Shown here one piece after another: positions 53,317-61,690 of a stretch of 64,000 nucleotides of DNA. Below the pieces are notes generated by a model that searched no databases, was not told the DNA's origin, and saw only the letters and a list, made by a program, of their open reading frames with translations. Origin of the DNA: Amedibacterium intestinale (GTDB lineage: Bacteria; Bacillota_I; Bacilli_A; Erysipelotrichales; Erysipelotrichaceae); contig NZ_AP019711.1 of assembly GCF_010537335.1 (NCBI RefSeq), positions 310,001-374,000 of the forward strand, given 5' to 3'. A program made the position numbers and the translations under genes. The number at the start of each line of letters is the position of its first letter. Position 1 is the stretch's first letter.

Positions 53317-54237
53317 ATGATGTTTTATACAGCAAAAGATACTTGGATGCCTTGTGAATGGCAAAAGGATACAACAAATTTACTTGTTGGATTTTGTAAA
53401 AGTGAAGATCTTATATACATGCAGAAACAAATGCATTTGTTTTCAAAGAACACGATTAAGGAAGTACTGGGACAATCAGATGATAAAAAAGTAAATAAAG
53501 TAGATACTTATTATGGATATGTGTTTGGTATTTTGTATCTATTTACAAAATACAAACAAGATACTCCTAAGATAAGTTTTTATATTGTCTTGCATACGCT
53601 TCTTATTGTATGTGATGATGAAACATGTTTACAGGAACTTCAAAAAGAAATCCTTCAGCTGGATCCTGGTGTATGCACTCTAGAGAAAACACTGCGTGCG
53701 GTTTTAGAATATGTACTTTTTCATGTTGAGAGGCAACTGGATGAGGTTGAAAATGAAATGACAGCTTTTGATGAGAAGATAAGTTCCTTTGATCGTGGAA
53801 TAGCAAGTGAATTTCGAGAATACAGGCGTCTTATGCTTCGTATGTCACATTTTATGGAACAGATTTTGGATGTATGTGAAAATTTGCTGGAGGATGAAAA
53901 TACATTTTTTCACACAGAACATCTGCATCAGTTAAAAATCGCAAAGGATAAAGCTGTACGAATAGAAGAAAGAGTACGCATGATGGAGGAATATATTGAA
54001 CAGTTAAAAGAAGAATTCCAGTTTCAGCAGGATTATAAATTAAATCAGACAATGTATGTTTTTACGGTTGTAACAGTTATCTTTTTGCCTTTGACATTAA
54101 TTGTTGGATGGTATGGCATGAATTTTACCTCTATGCCGGAAGTAACATGGAAATATGGTTATCTCTTCGTTATTCTTTTATCTGTTAGTGTTGTAGGTTG
54201 TTTATTGTTGTACCTAAAAAGGAAAAAACTGTTATAA
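53317..54237 (+). CDS. CorA-family magnesium/divalent cation channel
   Basis: A 306-residue protein with a long cytoplasmic domain and two C-terminal helices. The signature YGMNF is in VGWYGMNFTSMPE after the first helix (YVFTVVTVIFLPLTLI). The loop is one residue group different from classical YGMNFENMPE. A long coiled helix precedes the membrane part. It should work as a pentamer for Mg2+ or another divalent cation. Confidence 0.9.
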   Translation: MMFYTAKDTWMPCEWQKDTTNLLVGFCKSEDLIYMQKQMHLFSKNTIKEVLGQSDDKKVNKVDTYYGYVFGILYLFTKYKQDTPKISFYIVLHTLLIVCDDETCLQELQKEILQLDPGVCTLEKTLRAVLEYVLFHVERQLDEVENEMTAFDEKISSFDRGIASEFREYRRLMLRMSHFMEQILDVCENLLEDENTFFHTEHLHQLKIAKDKAVRIEERVRMMEEYIEQLKEEFQFQQDYKLNQTMYVFTVVTVIFLPLTLIVGWYGMNFTSMPEVTWKYGYLFVILLSVSVVGCLLLYLKRKKLL

Positions 54238-54265
54238 AGCTGTATAAAAAAATAAAACAAAAATG

Positions 54266-54294
54266 TTGACAAAGACTAACTTTTTGTATATACT
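54266..54294 (+). promoter_or_regulatory. Strong sigma-A promoter
   Basis: TTGACA and TATACT, 17 bases apart. It is followed after about six bases by a structured segment that ends in a terminator. Confidence 0.8.
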
Positions 54295-54300
54295 ATGTGT

Positions 54301-54404
54301 GAAGTTAGATAGTCCTAACAAAAGAAATGCATCTATGTATTTTCTTCTATTCTTTTACAACCATTATCATCTGACTTCCAGAGCCCTGTCAGGGTTCTTT
54401 TTTT
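54301..54404 (+). ncRNA. Candidate small structured RNA, about 105 bases
   Basis: GAAGTTAGAT (54301) can pair over ten positions, one G-U, with ATCTGACTTC (54369). Between them AAAGAAATGCAT and ATGTATTTTCTT can pair with a bulge. Then AGAGCCCT, GTC and AGGGTTCT with a T run form a terminator. A separate promoter for the next gene lies behind it. No known RNA family was recognised; folding was done by eye. Confidence 0.5.
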
Positions 54405-54417
54405 ATGAAAGTTTTTC

Positions 54418-54448
54418 TTTACATGAAAGAAAAGTATGGTACGATAAT
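54418..54448 (+). promoter_or_regulatory. Probable promoter of the YgiQ-type gene
   Basis: TTTACA and GATAAT with a 19-base spacer (or TACGAT with 16), 25 bases before the ATG and downstream of the terminator at 54380-54404. Confidence 0.4.
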
Positions 54449-54472
54449 AGCACAAATAAAGGAGGACAAACG

Positions 54473-56323
54473 ATGGCTTTTTTACCTACAACAAGAGAAG
54501 AAATGCTGGAACAGGGATTTGAACAAGTTGATTTTGTATATGTGAATGGAGATGCCTATGTGGATCATCCTTCTTTTGGATGTGCAATCATTACCAGAGT
54601 GCTGCAGGCATATGGATATAGCTGTGCGATACTGGCACAGCCAGACTGGCATAAGGATGAAGAATTTTTACAGTTTGGAGAACCTAGATTGGGGTTTTTA
54701 GTATCTGCTGGAAATATTGATTCTATGGTAAATCATTATTCTGTTAATAAAAGAAGAAGAGATCACGATGCATATAGCGATGAAGGAATCATGGGGAAAA
54801 GACCAGATCGTCCTACAACTGTATATACACAAATCTTAAAAAGATTATTTCCAAATAAACCTGTCTTAATTGGAGGGATTGAAGCTAGTTTACGACGTCT
54901 TTCTCATTATGATTATTGGGATGATAAAGTAAGACGAAGTATTTTGATGGATTCCCAGGCTGATTTGTTAATGTATGGGATGGGAGAAAACACCATTGTG
55001 GAAGTGGCAGATGCCTTAAACAGTGGTTTAGAGGCAAAAGATTTATGTTATATTCGTGGAACTGTGTGGAAAACAAAAAGTTTAGAATATTTAAGTGATT
55101 ATATTATGCTTCCTTCGTTTGAAGAAGTTAAAAATGACAAGTATACTTATGCGAAAAGTTTTCATATACAACATGAAAATATTGATGCTATTGCGGCAAA
55201 AATATTGGTAGAACCATATGATGGATGGTATGTAGTTCAAAATCAGCCACCTTTGCCACTAACACAGGATGAAATGGATTTTACATACTCTTTACCATAT
55301 GAGCGTACTTTCCATCCAAAATATAAATATATACCTGCGATAGAAGAGGTACAGTTTTCTATTGTATCAAATAGAGGATGTTTTGGTTCTTGTGCTTTTT
55401 GTGCTATTACACATCATCAGGGAAGAGTTATTTCATCAAGAAGTGTAGAAAGTGTTGTAGAAGAGGCAAAATCAATTACGAAACTGCCAAACTTTAAAGG
55501 GTACATTCATGATGTTGGAGGACCAAGTGCAAACTTTTCCAAAGAAGCCTGCAACAAGCAGCGTGAATTTGGTGCTTGTAAAAACAAAGAATGTTTACAT
55601 CCAAAACCATGTAATAATTTAATCGTTGACCACAGTCACTATTTGGATATGCTTAGAGCTGTAAGAAGTCTTCCAAATATCAAAAAAGTATTTATCCGTT
55701 CAGGAATTCGATACGATTATTTAATGTATGATAAAAGTGATGAGTTTTTTGATGAACTTGTAAAATATCATATTAGTGGACAGCTAAAGGTTGCCCCAGA
55801 GCATATCAGTGCTGCTGTATTGGATAAAATGGGAAAACCTAGAAAAGAGCTGTATTTGAAATTTGTTGATAAATTTAAACAAAAAAATGAAGAATTTGGA
55901 ATGAAACAGTTTATCGTTCCTTACTTGATGAGTTCTCATCCTGGAAGTGATTTAAATGCCGCAATCGAACTTGCGTGCTATTTGAAAAAAATTCATTATA
56001 CGCCAAAACAGGTACAGGATTTTTACCCTACACCAGGTACACCGGCAACTTGTATGTATTACACAGGGCTAGATCCAAAAACAATGCGACCAGTATATGT
56101 TGCGAAAACATACGAAGAAAAAGCTATGCAAAGAGCTTTGATGCAGTTTACATATCCGAAAAATTACGATTTGGTATACAAAGCTTTGAAAAAAGCAGGA
56201 CGTTTGGATTTGGTTGGAAACTCATCGAAATGTTTAATTCCTTATCGAAAAGGAAATGGATATTCTAAAAACAATTTCAATGGAAATAAAAAATCAGAGT
56301 ACAAAAGAGGAAGAAAAGCATAA
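54473..56323 (+). CDS. YgiQ-family radical SAM protein
   Basis: A 616-residue radical SAM enzyme of unknown reaction. FLPTTREEMLEQGF at the start, RPTTVYTQILKRLFPNKPV, the iron-sulphur motif RGCFGSCAFCAI (CxxxCxxC) near residue 305, and LKVAPEHISAAVLDKMGKP are family hallmarks. The frame is open from 54263, but AAAGGAGG lies at the right distance before the ATG at 54473, and the extra part would cover the small RNA. The C-terminus is Lys/Asn-rich. Confidence 0.92.
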   Translation: MAFLPTTREEMLEQGFEQVDFVYVNGDAYVDHPSFGCAIITRVLQAYGYSCAILAQPDWHKDEEFLQFGEPRLGFLVSAGNIDSMVNHYSVNKRRRDHDAYSDEGIMGKRPDRPTTVYTQILKRLFPNKPVLIGGIEASLRRLSHYDYWDDKVRRSILMDSQADLLMYGMGENTIVEVADALNSGLEAKDLCYIRGTVWKTKSLEYLSDYIMLPSFEEVKNDKYTYAKSFHIQHENIDAIAAKILVEPYDGWYVVQNQPPLPLTQDEMDFTYSLPYERTFHPKYKYIPAIEEVQFSIVSNRGCFGSCAFCAITHHQGRVISSRSVESVVEEAKSITKLPNFKGYIHDVGGPSANFSKEACNKQREFGACKNKECLHPKPCNNLIVDHSHYLDMLRAVRSLPNIKKVFIRSGIRYDYLMYDKSDEFFDELVKYHISGQLKVAPEHISAAVLDKMGKPRKELYLKFVDKFKQKNEEFGMKQFIVPYLMSSHPGSDLNAAIELACYLKKIHYTPKQVQDFYPTPGTPATCMYYTGLDPKTMRPVYVAKTYEEKAMQRALMQFTYPKNYDLVYKALKKAGRLDLVGNSSKCLIPYRKGNGYSKNNFNGNKKSEYKRGRKA

Positions 56324-56917
56324 TTATCTGCTTTCTTCCTCTTTTAATTCCCTTACCATTTCTTCTGTAAGATTCCAAATAGTTTCACTTAATATGCCAT
56401 CTTCTTCTAAACCAAGAAGCTGTTCAAAAGAGATGATAGAATTTTTGGTGTTTGTTTTAAAAATACCATCATTTTTTACAGGCAGGATAGAAGGATAGTA
56501 TGTTCTAAGAAAATTCAGTCTTTTTTGTAGTGTTAAGATTTTTTCTTTAATTTTATTATTTTCATATATCGTCTGATCATATAATGGCATAAATGTATAT
56601 TTAGAATTTGTTGTGGGAGAAAGAGGTATCATTTCTACAGGGATATAAACATATTTGTTAGGTTGCAGATAAATTTTATCTATAAAAATAGTTTGATAAT
56701 CTGGAAAAGATATTTGTGCCTGATAGTAGAATGTATGATTTTTTTCTTCTGGTGTATAAAGAGGAAATAAACTGCTTTTACCACAAGTATCGCTTACATC
56801 AAAATCTTCATATACAAGTATTTCTTTTTCTTTACGGAAAATACGTATACGAATATTTTCTAAATAGGATGGTTTTCCTTGCAGTAAGGTTATGAATTGA
56901 AGATAAGCGGTTGCGAT
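56324..56917 (-). CDS. Spore/peptidoglycan-associated protein, probable ATC start
   Basis: A protein of about 197 residues. The N-terminal beta-rich half (IRIRIFRKEKEILVYEDFDV, YYQAQISFPDYQTIFIDKIY) recalls the small protein encoded at 43546-43920. The C-terminus has a degenerate peptidoglycan-binding repeat (LNFLRTYYPSILPVKNDGIF, LEEDGILSETIWN). The only usual start codon in place, GTG at 56926, is part of the GGAGGTGG Shine-Dalgarno itself; an in-frame ATC lies eight bases behind it. Confidence 0.6.
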   Translation of the reverse strand: MATAYLQFITLLQGKPSYLENIRIRIFRKEKEILVYEDFDVSDTCGKSSLFPLYTPEEKNHTFYYQAQISFPDYQTIFIDKIYLQPNKYVYIPVEMIPLSPTTNSKYTFMPLYDQTIYENNKIKEKILTLQKRLNFLRTYYPSILPVKNDGIFKTNTKNSIISFEQLLGLEEDGILSETIWNLTEEMVRELKEEESR

Positions 56918-57040
56918 TGTTGCCACCTCCCTATATTAAGTTATGAAAAAAATAAAAGAGGAACTGGTATAGTTGCCTATCTGTATAGAGATAATATAAA
57001 AAAAGTGCTATACTACTTGATAAAGAAGGAGTGAGGTTAT

Positions 57041-58036
57041 ATGCCAAATATCATTACTCATAAATTATTTGCGGAAGATGTGTATCATGCACTAAATGAT
57101 ACACAATTAAAGTGTATGATCAAACGTAATTTAGAACTATATTATATCGGTAGTCAAGGATCCGATTTTTTGTTTTTTTCACATTTGATGCCATGGGATG
57201 TATATAAAAGTCATGAGCTAAATCGTTTAGGCAGTCGTATGCATAATGAGCATATCAATGATTTTTATGAATGTGCTATGCACAGTATACAAAAGCAGAC
57301 AAATAAAGAAATTCAGGAAAGAATGATCGTGTATTTGTTTGGACATCTATGTCATTGGGCCCTGGATAAAACAGCACACCCTTATATATATTATTTTACT
57401 GGAAAAGGAAAGAAAAAAAACTCTTCATTCCATCATCGTCTAGAATCTATTATTGACGCAAGATTACTGGAGAAAAAAAGAGATTTAACAATAAAAGAAT
57501 ATCCTTACTATAAACTTTGCGAATATGATGTAAATATGCTGCAGGCAATTGCCCGTATTTATGTAGCGGTATCTCGAGAAGTCTATCATGTAGATTTGAA
57601 AGTTCATGATATAAGAGAAACGCTTGATACATGGTATGAGGTTCAAAAATTTCTATATGATCCTGGCTGTATAAAATATGCCTGTATCCATGGAGTGGAA
57701 AAGATTTTGCATAAGGAATGGCAGCTTTCTGGTAATATTGTAAGAAATAAAGAAATAGATCAGCTGGATATTCTAAATGAAGAAAGAAAAGAGTGGAAAC
57801 ATCCCTGTGATGATAAAATCACAAGTACAGCATCGTTTTTGGATCTGTATGATGATGCGATTATTACGGCATCAAAGGTAATCAAAATGGCAAATTGGAT
57901 CCTGCAGGGAAAAGCAGGAATTCATCATTTGCTGCATATTATTGATGATCAGACATATACAAGAGGTATGAAAGAAAATAAGGAAATGCGCTATTTTAAT
58001 ATCATTTTTGAGAAACAGCGGGAGGATACGAAATGA
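57041..58036 (+). CDS. Zinc-dependent phospholipase C-like protein
   Basis: A 331-residue protein of the zinc-dependent phospholipase C (PF00882-like) family: MPNIITHKLFAEDVYHAL, LYYIGSQGSDFLFFSHL and LFGHLCHWALDKTAHPYIYY, rich in metal-binding His and Asp. No signal peptide is seen, so it would act in the cytoplasm; the substrate is unknown. GGAGTGAGGTTAT precedes the ATG. It overlaps the dipeptidase gene by four bases. Confidence 0.82.
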   Translation: MPNIITHKLFAEDVYHALNDTQLKCMIKRNLELYYIGSQGSDFLFFSHLMPWDVYKSHELNRLGSRMHNEHINDFYECAMHSIQKQTNKEIQERMIVYLFGHLCHWALDKTAHPYIYYFTGKGKKKNSSFHHRLESIIDARLLEKKRDLTIKEYPYYKLCEYDVNMLQAIARIYVAVSREVYHVDLKVHDIRETLDTWYEVQKFLYDPGCIKYACIHGVEKILHKEWQLSGNIVRNKEIDQLDILNEERKEWKHPCDDKITSTASFLDLYDDAIITASKVIKMANWILQGKAGIHHLLHIIDDQTYTRGMKENKEMRYFNIIFEKQREDTK

Positions 58037-58971
58037 GGCTTTTTGATTTGCATGCAGATATAGGATATGACATTATTCAGAAAAAGAAACAAAAAATCAC
58101 AAAAGATGTTATTAAGAATTATCATGTAGAAAAGTTTCATAAAGGAGAAATCGCTTTTATATGTATGGCAAGTTTTTTTGAAGGTAAAGAAACATGGGAT
58201 GAAATGAAAGATATGATTTCTTCTACCAGAAAAGAAATTGATGACTGTGATGCTGTAGACCTTGTATTAACTAGAGAAGATTTAGAAAAAGATACAGGAA
58301 ATGTGAAAGCTATTATGAGTGTAGAGGGAATGTGTGGAATTCACGATGAACCTAGAGAAAAGATTCGCTGGATGTATGCGCAGGGAGTTCGTCTTGCCTC
58401 TTTGTGCTGGAATGATGAAAATGATTTGGCTACAGGAGTCAAGGGAAATTTAGAACATGGACTGCATCCATTAGGTAGAGAAGTTGTTGAAGAAATGATT
58501 TCTTTAAATATGATCATCGATGTATCTCATACAAATGAAAAAACATTTTGGGATATTATGTCTTATAAAGATGCACATGTTATTGCGACACACTCTAATA
58601 TTCGTGATTTATGCAATCATCCACGAAATTTATGGAAACAACAAGCAGAAGCTATTTTGGATAGAGGTGGATTAATAGGGATGAATAGTGCACCTGCATT
58701 TATTAGTGAACATGTAGAAGAAAGGGATTGTGAACACCTTGTGAATCATGTGAAATGGATAAAAGATTTTAGAGGAAATGTGGATGGTATTGCCTGCGGC
58801 TTTGATTTTATGGATTTTTATGATGAATATCATGGCTATTGTAAAGGGCTAAAAGATTGTACACAGGCACAGAATTTTGTAAAGGAGTTAGAACTTCACA
58901 AATTTAAGAAAGAAGAAATACAAGCAATAGCTTATGAAAATTCAGTTGCTTATTTTAATAGATATTTATAA
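58033..58971 (+). CDS. Membrane dipeptidase-like protein (family M19)
   Basis: A 312-residue zinc peptidase of the renal dipeptidase family. Metal residues are in LFDLHADIGYD (HxD), MSVEG (Glu), IDVSHTNEKTFW and VIATHSNIRDLCNHPRNL. GIACGFDFMDFYDEY holds the last Asp. No signal peptide, as usual in bacteria. It hydrolyses dipeptides, possibly with D-residues. The start ATG overlaps the stop of the gene before (ATGA). Confidence 0.9.
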   Translation: MRLFDLHADIGYDIIQKKKQKITKDVIKNYHVEKFHKGEIAFICMASFFEGKETWDEMKDMISSTRKEIDDCDAVDLVLTREDLEKDTGNVKAIMSVEGMCGIHDEPREKIRWMYAQGVRLASLCWNDENDLATGVKGNLEHGLHPLGREVVEEMISLNMIIDVSHTNEKTFWDIMSYKDAHVIATHSNIRDLCNHPRNLWKQQAEAILDRGGLIGMNSAPAFISEHVEERDCEHLVNHVKWIKDFRGNVDGIACGFDFMDFYDEYHGYCKGLKDCTQAQNFVKELELHKFKKEEIQAIAYENSVAYFNRYL

Positions 58972-59033
58972 ATAAAAGGAAAATACAACTTTAATAAAAG
59001 TAGATAAATTTTAATATTTATAGAATAAGAAAA

Positions 59034-59093
59034 CCCCTATCCTTTGCAGGCAGGGGATACATTATGGGAGATACACAGAGTTTTGTGTTATCT
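59034..59093 (-). terminator. Two hairpins between gene end and remnants
   Basis: CCCCT-ATCC and GG-C-AGGGG pair at 59034-59056, with TTTT on the reverse strand. A second stem, GGAGATA with TATCTCC, lies at 59066-59093. They would end transcripts coming from the reverse-strand acetyltransferase remnant. Confidence 0.5.
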
Positions 59094-59129
59094 CCTATTT
59101 TGGTTTTAGTTTCATTTCAAAGCATAGCC

Positions 59130-59245
59130 TTATTTATCTTTTGCAGTTTTTACTTCAATATGTTTTATGAATGATGCAGGAACACCACCTACTATCGTGT
59201 TTTTTGCTACATCCTTATTTACAACTGCACCAGTAGCAATTGCGA
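59130..59245 (-). pseudogene. 3' remnant of a hexapeptide-repeat acetyltransferase
   Basis: The last 38 or so codons read AIATGAVVNKDVAKNTIVGG then VPASFIKHIEV, typical of the C-terminus of maltose/galactoside O-acetyltransferases. Homology stops at about 59245, where sequence from another gene starts on the opposite strand. No start or body of the enzyme is left. Confidence 0.65.
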
Positions 59246-59428
59246 GAAGGTGTTGGATGTGCGCTTGGTTTTGATAAGCTAATTGATACTGGAGATAACA
59301 GTACTTTATGTTTTCGACCAATTACACCTGTCATACAATCTTCTATGCGCATTATTTGGAAAGAACATAACGTTTTATCGAAACTACAGGAGTTATTCTT
59401 CAAAGAACTTGAAAAAAACATAGGATAA
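59243..59428 (+). pseudogene. 3' remnant of a LysR-type regulator
   Basis: The frame reads REGVGCALGFDKLIDTG, then PVIQSSMRIIWKEHNVLSKL and ends normally. This resembles the last 60 residues of a LysR substrate-binding domain. There is no DNA-binding part and no RBS. It abuts the acetyltransferase remnant tail to tail at about 59243-59245. Confidence 0.6.
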
Positions 59429-59459
59429 AAAATAGAAAAAGAATCACAGGGAGTGATCC

Positions 59460-59864
59460 TTAAGACAAATGTTCTAATTTTTCTTTTAGTATATGATAAG
59501 CTTCTTTCACGTTGTTACAATTCAATACAGCTTTTTCCATGATACACATACCATCTTTTTTACGATTGATGATATAAGGAACTTCTTTTTCGTAGGTTAC
59601 AGGAATATTGTTTTGCTGAAGGAGTGATAAGGCAGGTGTAGAGATGAGTGGCGTATATATTTCTTTTACCTGTCCATAGACCATTAACATTGCAGCAGCT
59701 TTCCCGATAACTTTATCTACAACAAAGGCATTTTCTAAAATACCTTCTTCCAGAAATTCCATGATGGGTTTGATTCCACTTGTTTTTGCTGTGTATACTT
59801 GCTCTTTTTTATAAATGATACAGCTGAGTTTTTCATCTTGTAATAGTTTGTATTTTCTATCCAT
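59460..59864 (-). CDS. DUF1893 protein
   Basis: A 134-residue protein with LSCIIYKKEQVYTAKTSGIK, VVDKVIGKAAAMLMVYGQVK and DGMCIMEKAVLNCNNVKEAY. This is the DUF1893 pattern, related in fold to cytidine deaminases, but with an unclear activity; a CxxC/HxE deaminase motif is not evident. AGAGGAACAAG precedes the ATG. A terminator-like hairpin lies in its leader. Confidence 0.8.
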   Translation of the reverse strand: MDRKYKLLQDEKLSCIIYKKEQVYTAKTSGIKPIMEFLEEGILENAFVVDKVIGKAAAMLMVYGQVKEIYTPLISTPALSLLQQNNIPVTYEKEVPYIINRKKDGMCIMEKAVLNCNNVKEAYHILKEKLEHLS

Positions 59865-59884
59865 AATTTCTTGTTCCTCTTATA

Positions 59885-59909
59885 GAAAAAAGCGATGGAT
59901 TTTCATCGC
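59885..59909 (-). terminator. Terminator-like hairpin in the DUF1893 leader
   Basis: On the reverse strand GCGATG, six bases and CATCGC are followed by TTTTTT, about 20 bases before the DUF1893 start. It could end a short leader RNA or act as an attenuator. Confidence 0.5.
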
Positions 59910-60015
59910 CCTTACACTATCCAGTTTATCACATATTGATACGAATTGATAGACTGTTTAATATAAAATTTTTGCGTATAATATAGGTATAGAAACAAAC
60001 AAGGAGGGATTTTAT

Positions 60016-60549
60016 ATGAAAGTCCAGATCTACGGAAAAAATATTACAGTAACACCAGCGATTGCTGAAAAAATTGAGAAGAAGTTAAATCATCTTGAAA
60101 AGTATTTTATGATTGATGAAAACGTTATTGCCAATGTGGTTGTTAGAGTTTATCCAAACAAACAGAAAATAGAGGTTACGATTCCAACCAAATATGCGGT
60201 TCTTCGTACAGAAGTTGTGCATGATGACTTGTATGCAGCTATTGACTTGGCAATTGATAAATTAGAAGATCAGATTCGTCGTCAAAAAACACGTTTAACT
60301 AGAAAACACAAAGAAAAATTAGCTTATGCATTTATAGAAGAAGCAGAAGTGTTAGATAATGGTGATGAGGGAGATGAATTAGTTAAAACAAAATCTATTG
60401 TTGCAGATACGATGGAACTTGATGAAGCAATTATGCGTATGGAAATGCTAAATCATAATTTCTTTATCTATCGTGATGATGAAACAAAAGAAATCGCTGT
60501 TGTTTATAAACGTCATGATGGCGGTTATGGCTTGATTGAAACAGAATAA
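60016..60549 (+). CDS. hpf: Ribosome hibernation promoting factor, long form
   Basis: A 177-residue protein. The N-terminal S30AE domain (MKVQIYGKNITVTPAIAEKI, HDDLYAAIDLAIDKLEDQI) binds in the 30S decoding region. The C-terminal domain (DEAIMRMEMLNHNFFIYRDD, VVYKRHDGGYGLIETE) dimerises 70S ribosomes into 100S. This two-domain form is normal for Firmicutes. AAGGAGGG precedes the ATG and TATAAT lies at 59975. Confidence 0.95.
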   Translation: MKVQIYGKNITVTPAIAEKIEKKLNHLEKYFMIDENVIANVVVRVYPNKQKIEVTIPTKYAVLRTEVVHDDLYAAIDLAIDKLEDQIRRQKTRLTRKHKEKLAYAFIEEAEVLDNGDEGDELVKTKSIVADTMELDEAIMRMEMLNHNFFIYRDDETKEIAVVYKRHDGGYGLIETE

Positions 60550-60559
60550 TTTAAATTTA

Positions 60560-60594
60560 GGAAGGCTTCTAAAGAAAGTCTTCCTGCTTTTTTT
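60560..60594 (+). terminator. Rho-independent terminator
   Basis: AGGAAG-CTT and AAG-CTTCCT pair with single mismatches, followed by GC and T7. Confidence 0.75.
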
Positions 60595-60669
60595 GAAAAA
60601 AATATAAAATTAGAGTTGAAATTCTATAGAATATTTGTTATTATTATTTGGCACTAAGAAATGTGTTAT

Positions 60670-60746
60670 GTCCACGTAGCTCAGTTGGATAGAGCATGCG
60701 CCTTCTAAGCGCACGGTCAGGGGTTCGAATCCCTTCGTGGACGCCA
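60670..60746 (+). tRNA. tRNA-Arg(TCT)
   Basis: Acceptor GTCCACG/CGTGGAC, anticodon loop CTTCTAA, encoded CCA. It stands alone between hpf and a DUF3196 gene. Confidence 0.95.
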
Positions 60747-60757
60747 TCTAATAAATC

Positions 60758-60780
60758 ACCTGCAGATATGCGGGTTTTTT
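60758..60780 (+). terminator. Terminator of tRNA-Arg
   Basis: ACCTGCA and TGCGGGT (one G-T pair) with a short loop, then T6. Confidence 0.75.
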
Positions 60781-60922
60781 ATTATTGCTTTTTAAAGAAT
60801 ACAAAAAAGATTGTGTGACAGGTTTATAAAATTTATAGAAAAGCTTTATATAAAGAGGTTTTAATTGATTATAAACAAAGAATATGCTATATTATTTTGT
60901 GTTTAATCGTAAAGGAGATACC

Positions 60923-61651
60923 ATGGATACGTATTATGAGGATATTCTAAATAAAGTGGAGCAGCTAATCGCAGAAAATGATATTCAAAATGCTTTTTGT
61001 ATTTTAGAAGAAGAACTTTCGATGCCCTATATTCCAAAAGCGTATGAAGATCGACTGATTTCCTTATATAATGATTGCCGCTCTCAAATAAATGAGAGCA
61101 GAAAAGCAAGAAGTTATGGAGAGGAAGAAATTGGAGAACTTCTTCATGGTTCTTTGGAAGAGCAGTTTCTTGCGGTTGAACAGTTAAAGAAAAGTAATAT
61201 TCGTAACCATTTGGATGAGATTCGTTCTTATTTGAAAGGGAATACACATTATTTTGTACGATCCTGTTTGATTGAGGCGATGATGGAACAAAATATAAGT
61301 GAAGAGTTTACAACCGAGATGGATGGACTGGAAGTAACCTTTACTCCGTGTTTTGTTGAAATGCCGCAGGAAAGTGATGGAGTTGAAAAAGCTGTTTCTT
61401 ATTTGCAGGAGTGGTTTGAAAGTGATAATCCAACTTTTACAATGATGTGTGTAGAGTCTTTGATCAAAGAAGCTTACCTTCGACTTCCATTTACAATTGA
61501 AGAAGATGAAGCATTTGATTTGGCAGTAGATATTGCCTGTTATGTATTTAAGGCAAATGAAGACAAAGAAGGTTTGATGGCGTTTCTAAATGAAAAAGGG
61601 CTTGCGCAAAGTTATGGTTATGAATTATTATTAAGTAAGCATGACGTTTAG
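60923..61651 (+). CDS. DUF3196 protein
   Basis: A 242-residue acidic, helical protein (DILNKVEQLIAENDIQNAFC, LEEELSMPYIPKAYEDRLIS, LHGSLEEQFLAVEQLKKSNI) fitting DUF3196, probably helical repeats (TPR/HEAT-like). The function is unknown; its steady place just before trigger factor hints at a link with translation or protein quality control. AAAGGAGATACC precedes the ATG at 60923, so the longer frame is rejected. Confidence 0.78.
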   Translation: MDTYYEDILNKVEQLIAENDIQNAFCILEEELSMPYIPKAYEDRLISLYNDCRSQINESRKARSYGEEEIGELLHGSLEEQFLAVEQLKKSNIRNHLDEIRSYLKGNTHYFVRSCLIEAMMEQNISEEFTTEMDGLEVTFTPCFVEMPQESDGVEKAVSYLQEWFESDNPTFTMMCVESLIKEAYLRLPFTIEEDEAFDLAVDIACYVFKANEDKEGLMAFLNEKGLAQSYGYELLLSKHDV

Positions 61652-61690
61652 GACATGTGATACGATACTTGGTATGTAGGAGGTATGAAC

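Noticed and set aside
54263..54472. N-terminal extension of the YgiQ-type protein
   Set aside because: It would start inside a -35 region, cross a terminator and lack an RBS; AAAGGAGG marks the ATG at 54473.
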